Assembly (NCBI GenBank): GCA_030037215.1
Contig: JASHRS010000065.1
Span: 1 to 36,311 of the forward strand
Source of the DNA: Silvibacterium sp.
GTDB lineage: Bacteria > Acidobacteriota > Terriglobia > Terriglobales > Acidobacteriaceae
Direction: 5' to 3'
Length of the DNA stretch: 36,311 bases
Positions 7,746 to 14,188 of this stretch are shown piece by piece; within the stretch, counting starts at the first letter, position 1; each line of letters opens with the position of its first letter. The notes below the pieces were generated by a model that was not told the DNA's origin, ran no database searches, and worked only from the letters and a program-made list of their open reading frames with translations. The position numbers and the translations under genes were made by a program.

Positions 7746-9332
7746 TCACCCCTTGCGGTGTAGACCGGCGGCGCGGATGTTTTCCGGAACATCGAACCTA
7801 CGGAAGTTTTCCTCGAATTTTGCAGCGAGGATGCGAGCCTGCGCGTCATAGGCGGCTTTGTCGGCCCAAGCGTTGCGCGGGTTCAGGATTTCGCTGGGTA
7901 CGCCGGGGCATGAGATGGGGATGCTGAGGCCGAAGGCGCTTTCAGTGATGTATTCGACCTGTGCGAGCGAGCCATCGAGAGCGGCGTTGACCAGAGCGCG
8001 GGTGTGCGGGAGGCTCATGCGGCGCCCCACGCCGAAGGCTCCGCCAGTCCAGCCGGTGTTGACGAGCCAGCACTGCGCGTTGTGTTCGCGGAGACGATGG
8101 CCGAGCATTTCGGCGTATACCTTGGGTGCAAGCGGGATGAAGGGCGAGGCGAAGCAGGTGGAGAACTCGGGAACGGGCTCGCTGCCGAGTCCGGCTTCGG
8201 TACCTGCGAGCTTGGCGGTGTATCCCGACAGGAAGTGATACATAGCCTGATCGGGCGTGAGTTTCGCGATGGGCGGCAGAACTCCGAAGGCATCGGCAGC
8301 GAGGAAAAGCACGTTGCGAGGATGGCCGCCCATGCCGGGGATGACGGCGTGGGCGATGAACTCGATGGGATAGGCAGCGCGTGTATTTTCAGTGTAGCGG
8401 ATGTCAGAGTAGTCGGGGTTGCCGGTCTTTTCATCGATGACCACGTTCTCAAGTACAGACCCGAAGCGTATGGCGTGATAGATCTGAGGCTCTTTTTCCT
8501 CGGAGAGATCGACGCACTTGGCGTAGCATCCGCCCTCGAAGTTAAAAACGCCGGCGGGGCTCCAACCGTGCTCGTCGTCGCCGATGAGGCGGCGCAGTGG
8601 GTCGGCGGAGAGCGTGGTCTTGCCGGTTCCGGAGAGACCGAAAAAGAGAGCAGAGTCGCCAGCGTTGCCTATATTGGCGGAGCAGTGCATGGGGAAGACA
8701 TCGCGCGGCGGGAGCAGGTAGTTCATGACACCGAAGATGGACTTTTTCATTTCTCCGGCATATTTGGTGCCGCCGATGAGGATGATTTTGCGAGTGAAGT
8801 CGGTAAGTATGAAGGTTTCTGAGCGGGTGCCATCGCGCTCGGGGATGGCTTCAAATTCGGGTGCTGCTATGACGGTGAATTCGGCGGCGTGCGAAGCAAG
8901 CTGATCAGGTGCTGGACGCACGAAGAGTTGTTTGACGAAGAGCGCGTGCCATGCGTACTCGCAGACGATGGTGATAGGGAGTTGGTATGCAGGGTCGGCT
9001 CCGGCGCAGAGGTCCATGATGTAGAGGTCGCGTTCGGACATGTGACGCATGACGCGGTCAAGAAGGGCCTGGAGCTTATCCGGCGGAAATGGCTGGTTGA
9101 CTTTGCCCCAATTGACGGTAGTTTTTGTGAGATCGTCTTCGACGATGAATTTGTCGCGGGGAGAACGACCGGTGCGCGCGCCAGTGAGCGCAACGAGTGC
9201 GCCATTCGATGCAAGACTAGCTTCGCCGCGCGCGAGCGCAGCCTCGACCAGTTGCGGTGTAGAGAGGTTGCGGTGAACGTGTGGCCCCTCCATCAGGCTT
9301 CGGGCGCCGTGGGCGACACTGGCTGCTCCCAT
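7746..9332 (-). CDS. pckA: phosphoenolpyruvate carboxykinase (ATP)
   Basis: Interconverts oxaloacetate and PEP with ATP; key step of gluconeogenesis, cytoplasmic. The length of 528 residues is normal. It has the kinase-1a P-loop GLSGTGKTTLSADP (about residue 230), then LIGDDEHGWSPAGVFNFEGG with the metal and ATP site acids, and the N-terminal TGARTGRSPRDKFIVED. Also present are IHRIGGTKYAGEMKKS-like substrate residues (read here as LIGGTKYAGEMKKSIF) and NTGWTGGAFGVGRRM. The ATG at 9332 has AAGGAG on the minus strand at 9344-9349. It is monocistronic or leads a short operon with the gene at 7341. Confidence 0.97.
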   Translation of the reverse strand: MGAASVAHGARSLMEGPHVHRNLSTPQLVEAALARGEASLASNGALVALTGARTGRSPRDKFIVEDDLTKTTVNWGKVNQPFPPDKLQALLDRVMRHMSERDLYIMDLCAGADPAYQLPITIVCEYAWHALFVKQLFVRPAPDQLASHAAEFTVIAAPEFEAIPERDGTRSETFILTDFTRKIILIGGTKYAGEMKKSIFGVMNYLLPPRDVFPMHCSANIGNAGDSALFFGLSGTGKTTLSADPLRRLIGDDEHGWSPAGVFNFEGGCYAKCVDLSEEKEPQIYHAIRFGSVLENVVIDEKTGNPDYSDIRYTENTRAAYPIEFIAHAVIPGMGGHPRNVLFLAADAFGVLPPIAKLTPDQAMYHFLSGYTAKLAGTEAGLGSEPVPEFSTCFASPFIPLAPKVYAEMLGHRLREHNAQCWLVNTGWTGGAFGVGRRMSLPHTRALVNAALDGSLAQVEYITESAFGLSIPISCPGVPSEILNPRNAWADKAAYDAQARILAAKFEENFRRFDVPENIRAAGLHRKG

Positions 9333-9381
9333 GGGTTTTTCGGCTCCTTACTAACAGCAAACCGAGTATTGTCCCATTGGA

Positions 9382-9433
9382 ACCAGCAAGTCAGCAAGTC
9401 AGCGGTGAAGCGGCCAGCTAAGAAGCGGTCAGC
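9382..9433. repeat. AGCTAA-type degenerate repeat (R2), copy upstream of pckA
   Basis: AACCAGCAAGTCAGCAAGTC followed by AGCGGTGAAGCGGCCAGCTA and AGAAGCGGTCAGC. It shares GGTGAAGCGG(C/G)CAGCTAA with the copy at 7641-7738. Confidence 0.62.
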
Positions 9434-9477
9434 ACGCCTGCGGCGCGGGCAAGGCAGCGGGTTAGCACCGCGCTCCT

Positions 9478-9885
9478 TTAGGGGTTGGGTTGGGCGTCGG
9501 CGGCGAGTTCCAAATCCGGGATAAGAGGCGGAAGTTTGCTGGTGTGTCCTGCTTCATGGAGGACGGCGTCGAGGTGTTCGAGGACTTCGTCGACGGTCAT
9601 TGTGTACATTTCGCGGCCATTATCATAGCCGGATTCGATGGCCTGCTTGAGGTAGCGCCCGGCAATCTGCGCGGCGAGCGCGTCAGTGATGGCGTGGCCT
9701 GTGCGTTTCTTCTGCTCGACCCAGGCCATGCAGGGCATGGCGATCCATACAGGGCGCCCATTGACATCAAAGCGGATGTCGACGGCGTCGGCGTGGCGGG
9801 TGGAGATGGCGACTATATTTGCTGTCCAGCGGCAATGGAGGGAATCGCCAGTCCAGCGATCGGTTGCATGGAAGTCTTCGTACAT
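9478..9885 (-). CDS. hypothetical protein, 135 residues
   Basis: A soluble protein with no signal peptide. The first half looks beta-rich (WTANIVAISTRHADAVDIRF, then NGRPVWIAMP) and the second half helical (ITDALAAQIAGRYLKQAIES, VDEVLEHLDAVLHEAG). In the central part (AWVEQKKRTGHAITDALAAQ) the residues look globular, but I do not recognise a named family. It lies upstream of pckA on the same strand, separated by 145 bases holding a repeat. Function unknown. Confidence 0.7.
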   Translation of the reverse strand: MYEDFHATDRWTGDSLHCRWTANIVAISTRHADAVDIRFDVNGRPVWIAMPCMAWVEQKKRTGHAITDALAAQIAGRYLKQAIESGYDNGREMYTMTVDEVLEHLDAVLHEAGHTSKLPPLIPDLELAADAQPNP

Positions 9886-9922
9886 AGCTGCTTTCTAGCC
9901 TAACAGGTGCTGGCCGCATGGG

Positions 9923-9981
9923 GGACTTGCCGTCCAGACACATGCGCCTTTGGCGCGATACCCGTGCTGATTTTTGTGGCC
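9923..9981 (+). repeat. dispersed repeat R1, copy before the dksA-like gene
   Basis: GGACTTGCCGTCCAGACACA, then TGCGCCTTTGGCGCG and GTGCTGATTTTTGTGGCC. It has the same 59-base length as the copy at 31-89. Unlike most copies it does not follow a plus-strand stop codon; it lies in the divergent gap between 9885 and 10130. Confidence 0.72.
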
Positions 9982-10129
9982 ATGCTGTTGGCGGGCTGTG
10001 ATTTGATGGTGCTTGAAAAAAGAGCGGATTGTGGAAAAAAGAAAGCGAATCGGGCCAAACCTGCGTCCAATTTCTATCGTCAAAGTGTGCTGATGCACGA
10101 GATGTTCATAAATCTGAGGAGTTGTTGCG

Positions 10130-10510
10130 GTGTCTATAAACGCTCAATCTAAACGGCGCTATACTGAGCGTCTTCTCCAGCAGAAAAGGTCGCTGGAACA
10201 TTCCACCCTTAACGCAGTTGAGCAAGGGCGCGAGGCAATTGCCGAAGATGCCCAGGACGCGGCTGACCAGGCGGTGTTTTCCTACCAGAAGGAATTTTTG
10301 TTTACGCGAGGCACGCATGACCACGGGCAACTGGCGCTGGTGAAAGGCGCGCTGCAACGCCTGAAAGAAGGCGGTTTTGGCGAATGCGCGGTGTGCGGGA
10401 CACAAATTGGAGCGAAACGGCTGGAAGCTCTGCCGTGGACTCCCTACTGCATTGACTGCCAGGAGAAGATCGAACGCGGCGAAATAGAGGATCCGGGCAG
10501 AGCGGCGTAA
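10130..10510 (+). CDS. DksA/TraR family zinc-finger protein
   Basis: Members bind in the RNA polymerase secondary channel and alter initiation, often with ppGpp. This one has 126 residues, shorter than E. coli DksA. An N-terminal helical part carries DAADQA (about residues 42-47), which fits the D-x-x-D-x-A tip motif of active DksA coiled coils. The C-terminal zinc finger has four cysteines, C-x2-C-x17-C-x2-C, in CAVCGTQ and YCIDCQ. The GTG start at 10130 has GAGGAG at 10116-10121. The fold and tip motif are visible; actual ppGpp synergy is inference. Confidence 0.9.
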   Translation: MSINAQSKRRYTERLLQQKRSLEHSTLNAVEQGREAIAEDAQDAADQAVFSYQKEFLFTRGTHDHGQLALVKGALQRLKEGGFGECAVCGTQIGAKRLEALPWTPYCIDCQEKIERGEIEDPGRAA

Positions 10511-10563
10511 AGACTTGTTCTTTCGCTTCCCACCCACGGACGAAGATCTGTCCGCGGAATCCC

Positions 10564-10602
10564 GGTTCGCTCAGGGCAGGCTGTCCAGACGACTGCGTGT
10601 CG
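10564..10602 (+). repeat. dispersed repeat R1, copy after the dksA-like gene
   Basis: GTTCGCTCAGGGCAGGCTGT followed by CCAGACGACTGCGTGTCGC. It matches the TTCGCTCAGGGC and CTGTCCAGRCGAC blocks of the copy at 5431-5496. Just before it, CGGAC...GTCCG (10537-10554) can form a small hairpin. Confidence 0.65.
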
Positions 10603-10688
10603 CCAATACATATTCGGCGCTGTCCTGACACAATCTTTGCGGTGCTTCCGCTGGCCGAGCAGGTGGTTGAAGGAAAGCCAGAGCGTTC

Positions 10689-11207
10689 TTATGGCGGGGC
10701 CATCTGTTCGTATTCCTGACCGGAGGGACCGGGCAACAGCACCCAGAGGGTGTAGATGGCGAGCACAGTCCCGGTTATGGGCTTGAGGATGGTCAGAAAG
10801 GCGGCGACGATGGCAAGGATTCGCGCCCAGGACAGGCGGTTGACCAGCGCGATTCCGGTAACTACGGAGAGGATTGTGCGGCCGATGAGCACAATGGTGA
10901 TGATGGGCACGAGCCAGTGCATCCCGCCGAAGGGACCAAACTCGCCCCAAGGGCCGTGGTTCCAGTGGCCGAAGTAGTTGCCGAGAAAGCCCCCAAAGAT
11001 GGACAAAGCAATGAGCCAGCCGAAGAGGGTCCAGACTCCATATGCGATCCATAGGATGGAGAGTGCCTGGATGTGGCGGTGAACGCGCGTGTAGAACCAG
11101 GGTGTAGGCGCGCCTGGAGCAGCCGCAGGAGGGACGACGGGGCGTCCACAGTTGGGGCAGAATTGCTGCCCTGGTGGAATGAGCTGTCCGCATCCGCCGC
11201 AATACAT
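10689..11207 (-). CDS. zinc-ribbon membrane protein
   Basis: A 172-residue protein. It starts with a short zinc ribbon (MYCGGCGQLIPPGQQFCPNC), CxxC-x12-CxxC, then a Pro/Ala linker, and three to four membrane helices (about 50-72, 95-115, 120-140, 143-158). Zinc-ribbon plus membrane architecture is common and uncharacterised. I prefer the ATG at 11207: GAAGGAGG on the minus strand (11213-11220) is 5 bases upstream, whereas the ATG at 11222 overlaps that ribosome site. It is divergent from mutS2. Function unknown; cysteines may bind zinc on the cytoplasmic side. Confidence 0.8.
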   Translation of the reverse strand: MYCGGCGQLIPPGQQFCPNCGRPVVPPAAAPGAPTPWFYTRVHRHIQALSILWIAYGVWTLFGWLIALSIFGGFLGNYFGHWNHGPWGEFGPFGGMHWLVPIITIVLIGRTILSVVTGIALVNRLSWARILAIVAAFLTILKPITGTVLAIYTLWVLLPGPSGQEYEQMAPP

Positions 11208-11298
11208 ATGAGCCTCCTTCATTAGCCATTAGCCAACTGTGAATAGATACGCAGGGCAATGAACCGTTGTTCCCGAGTGAACGATTAGGATTGAGTTT

Positions 11299-13845
11299 GT
11301 GGCATTCACTCGATCCATTCCACAACGTGTGAGCGATTGTAGCGGGTCTGCGCTCGAATGGGACCATCTTCTTGAATTGCTGGCCGGATATGCACAGTCG
11401 GCAGCGGGCAAGGCGTGTATCAGGGAGTTTGGGCCGTCGAGGGAGCAGGAGTGGATTGAACGAGAGCACTCGAAGGTAGACGAGACACGGCTGCTGATGA
11501 ACAGAGGCGGAAGCCTACCGGGGCTGGCGGCGCTGTTTGATCCTTCAGAATTGCTGGCGAAGGCACGGATCGAGGGTGCGGCGCTGGACGCGGAAGAAAT
11601 TCGCTCGGTTGCAATGCTAGCGGACGTGATTGCGACATGGGCGGGCGTGTTACAGGAACCCGCAGGTGATCTGGCGGAAAAGTTGCCGCGTTTACGGGAG
11701 CTATTCGGCGAAGTGCTGCCGCTGAAGCCGCTGGCGGATTCGATACGCGGAAAATTTCTTCCGGACGGAACTCTGGAGGACGATGCGTCTCCCGAGCTGA
11801 GGCGGATACGGCGCGAGATGGAGCAGCAGCATCGCGCGATTGAGAACAGCCTGCGGGCGGCGCTACGGCGGTACTCAGAGGGAGGGTCGGCGCAGGATGA
11901 GCTGATTACGATTCGCGGCGAGCGGTTCGTGATTCCGGTGAAAGCGGAATGGAAGCGGCGCGTGCATGGCGTGGTGCATGGCGCGAGTTCAAGCGGACAG
12001 ACAGTGTATGTAGAGCCGCTGGAGACGATTGAGCTGAACAACGAACTGGTACGGCTGTTAGAAGACGAGCAGGCTGAGATTCATCGAATTTTTCGGACGA
12101 TGACGCGACAGATTGCGCAGCATGCGGGCGTGATTCTGAAGGGCGCCGAAGCGCTGTGCGAAGTGGACACTCTTTTGGCGCGGGCGCGGTTTGCGGTGGA
12201 GTTCATATGTGTGAGGCCTAAGTTTGGCGATGATTCTACCTTTCCCACCCTTGCGCAAAGTGCGCGCAAGGATGGGGCACCCATATTCGTTCCTGAATTG
12301 AGATTGAAAAAGGCGCGACATCCGTTGCTGGAACGCGGACTCGCCGTCCAGGCACACGCGCTTCGCGCACAAGGCGAGGCGCGCCAGGTTGTCCCTATCA
12401 GCCTGACGCTCACGGATGAAGTGCGGCAACTGGTGATCAGCGGGCCAAACACGGGCGGGAAGTCGGTAACGCTGAAGACGGTGGGCTTGCTGGCGATGAT
12501 GGCACAGAGCGGGATTCCGGTGCCTGCGGCGGAAGCGGTGCTGCCAGTGTTCGATGCGTTTCTGGCGGATATTGGGGACGCGCAGTCGATTGAGCAGAAT
12601 CTGTCGACATTTTCGGCACATGTAATGAATGTGAACCGTATTGCGAAGCGTGCGGATGCGGCATCACTGGTTCTGTTGGATGAGCTGGGGTCGGCGACGG
12701 ACCCGGATGAGGGGTCGGCACTGGCGGTAGCGATTGCGGAGCACTTTTTGCGGGTACGGGCGTGGGTGGTTCTGTCAACGCATCTGACTGCGCTGAAGGT
12801 TTATGCGGAGAATACGCCGGGAGTGGTGAATGCAGCGGTGGGATTCGACGAAGAGACGCTTGCTCCGACGTATGAACTGCGGCAGGGCGTTCCGGGGGCA
12901 TCGGCAGGGATCAATGTAGCGGCGCGGCTGGGATTGAATACAAAGATCGTCGAGCGGGCGCGAGCTAGGATGGGATCGCAGACCGAGGAGATTGGGAAGT
13001 TTCTGTCGCGACTGCATGAGCAGTTGCAGGAGCTGGCTGTGGAACGGGAACGTGTGCAGAAGCTAGAAGCTGAACTGAGGCACGAGCGGCAGCGGCTGGA
13101 TGCGGAAGGCATGAAGGAGCAGCGCGCGAAGGTACAGGAGATGGAGCAGAAGCTGACGTCGCTGCTGAAGGATTTCGAGTATCAGATGCGCGAGGCGGTG
13201 AAGGCGATCGATGACCGCGCGGCGCAGCAGAAACTGTCGAAGGATGCGGAGCGAAGAATCTCACGGCTGCGACGGGGGTTTGCGGAGAGCTTTAACGACG
13301 CTGTGGTGGCGCACCATACGGGCGCGGACCAGGGAGACACGAACGCGCAGCCGCATGTTGTGCGGAATGTAGGCGTAGGCGATACGGTGCGGCTGAAGAC
13401 GCTTGGGAAAGACGCTGTGGTGCAGCGGCAGATCGATGACAAGACGTTTGAGGTTTCGGTTGGATTGATGAAGATGCGCGTGGGGCGCGATGAGATTGCT
13501 GCTGTAGTTAAGACGGGAGCGGCGGTGAGTGCAGCGAGCCCGTTGCAGGCGGCGCGGGCGCAGAAAGGGATTTCTGTGACAGCAGCGGAACCGGATGAGA
13601 ACCTCAATTGGGAGATCAATGTGATCGGGCGCACGGCGGACGAGGCGCGAGATGAGGTGGAGAAATTTCTGGACAGGGCGTTTCTGGCGGGATTGCCGCG
13701 GGTGCGGATTATTCATGGGACGGGGATGGGGGTACTGCGGCGGACTCTAAGAGCATATCTGGAGAAGCATCCGCAGGTCGCCAGCGTGACGGAGCCAGGG
13801 CAGAATGAAGGCGGTGCGGGAGCGACAGTGGTAGAGCTGAGATAG
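11299..13845 (+). CDS. mutS2: MutS2 family ATPase / Smr-domain protein
   Basis: MutS2 proteins act on branched DNA or collided ribosomes rather than in mismatch repair. Domain order: helical MutS-like lever (1-300), ATPase with Walker A GPNTGGKSVTLKT (about 382) and Walker B LVLLDELGSATDPDEG (about 457), a long coiled coil (about 570-660), a KOW-like part (about 690-730) and a C-terminal Smr domain (773-848) with HGTG. The usual LDLRG at the Smr start reads INVIG, so the LDxR nuclease residues are missing. At 848 residues it exceeds the usual ~780-800. Two extra segments at about residues 310-332 and 346-362 are encoded by palindromic or dispersed repeat DNA. GTG start with AGGA upstream. Confidence 0.95.
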   Translation: MAFTRSIPQRVSDCSGSALEWDHLLELLAGYAQSAAGKACIREFGPSREQEWIEREHSKVDETRLLMNRGGSLPGLAALFDPSELLAKARIEGAALDAEEIRSVAMLADVIATWAGVLQEPAGDLAEKLPRLRELFGEVLPLKPLADSIRGKFLPDGTLEDDASPELRRIRREMEQQHRAIENSLRAALRRYSEGGSAQDELITIRGERFVIPVKAEWKRRVHGVVHGASSSGQTVYVEPLETIELNNELVRLLEDEQAEIHRIFRTMTRQIAQHAGVILKGAEALCEVDTLLARARFAVEFICVRPKFGDDSTFPTLAQSARKDGAPIFVPELRLKKARHPLLERGLAVQAHALRAQGEARQVVPISLTLTDEVRQLVISGPNTGGKSVTLKTVGLLAMMAQSGIPVPAAEAVLPVFDAFLADIGDAQSIEQNLSTFSAHVMNVNRIAKRADAASLVLLDELGSATDPDEGSALAVAIAEHFLRVRAWVVLSTHLTALKVYAENTPGVVNAAVGFDEETLAPTYELRQGVPGASAGINVAARLGLNTKIVERARARMGSQTEEIGKFLSRLHEQLQELAVERERVQKLEAELRHERQRLDAEGMKEQRAKVQEMEQKLTSLLKDFEYQMREAVKAIDDRAAQQKLSKDAERRISRLRRGFAESFNDAVVAHHTGADQGDTNAQPHVVRNVGVGDTVRLKTLGKDAVVQRQIDDKTFEVSVGLMKMRVGRDEIAAVVKTGAAVSAASPLQAARAQKGISVTAAEPDENLNWEINVIGRTADEARDEVEKFLDRAFLAGLPRVRIIHGTGMGVLRRTLRAYLEKHPQVASVTEPGQNEGGAGATVVELR
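12244..12276. repeat. palindrome inside mutS2
   Basis: CCCACCCTTGCGC (12244-12256) pairs with GCGCAAGGATGGG (12264-12276) at 12 of 13 positions, with loop AAAGTGC. It lies exactly in a segment of MutS2 (residues ~310-332) that I do not find in the family. It looks like a short intergenic palindromic element captured in frame. No second copy was seen in the window. Confidence 0.6.
12337..12368 (+). repeat. dispersed repeat R1, copy inside mutS2
   Basis: GGACTCGCCGTCCAGGCACA at 12337-12356 is identical to 31-50; it is followed by CGCGCTTCGCGC. It encodes LAVQAHALRA in MutS2, the same frame in which the trpE copy encodes LAVQATPS. Confidence 0.75.
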
Positions 13846-13932
13846 CTAAGGTCCGGGTAGCTAAAAAGCTGGTAGCGGAAAGCCAGCCATCAGGGATTAG
13901 AACGTTAGCCAACAGCCAGTAGCCAATAGCAA
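13843..13932. repeat. AGCTAA/AGCCA-type repeat (R2), copy after mutS2
   Basis: Begins at the mutS2 stop codon itself: TAGCTAAGGTCCGGGTAGCT, then AAAAAGCTGGTAGCGGAAAG, and later TTAGCCAACAGCCAGTAGCC. It shares AGCTAARGTCCGGGTAGC with 7211-7271. A short ATTAGCCATTAGCCA also lies at 11221-11235. Confidence 0.68.
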
Positions 13933-14188
13933 GCCCTTTCCCGATCATTACCCTTTTTGAAGTACTGGATTTCGCGTTCGTACTTTTGCTTTTTCGAGCG
14001 TATCGAAAATGCTGAGGCTGCATGGCTTCAGGTGCGGGATTCTTTCTATGGAATAGAGGCGGTATTTTTCCCGATTTTAATTTTCGGATCGTCGAATAGA
14101 TGCCATAGCTGGTTCAAGCGCTGTCTGCGATGAACTACAGCAATTCGAGAGACGTATGGTTCAAGGTAGTATGGTGACCTAGATTGTC
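13933..14188. other. gap between mutS2 and the phosphatase gene
   Basis: With the repeat before it, the gene-free stretch is 343 bases. This part is more AT-rich than its surroundings. I see no convincing reading frame, hairpin or RNA gene in it. It presumably holds the promoter for the gene at 14189, but I could not pick a clear -35/-10 pair. Confidence 0.5.

Noticed and set aside
9907-10152. 81-residue plus-strand frame with a lipoprotein-like AGC
   Set aside because: It is built partly of the R1 repeat and overlaps the dksA-like ribosome site; no good start.
13709-14023. minus-strand open frame reaching past the mutS2 end
   Set aside because: Half lies over the Smr domain and the rest over AGCTAA-type repeat; the protein is repeat-derived.
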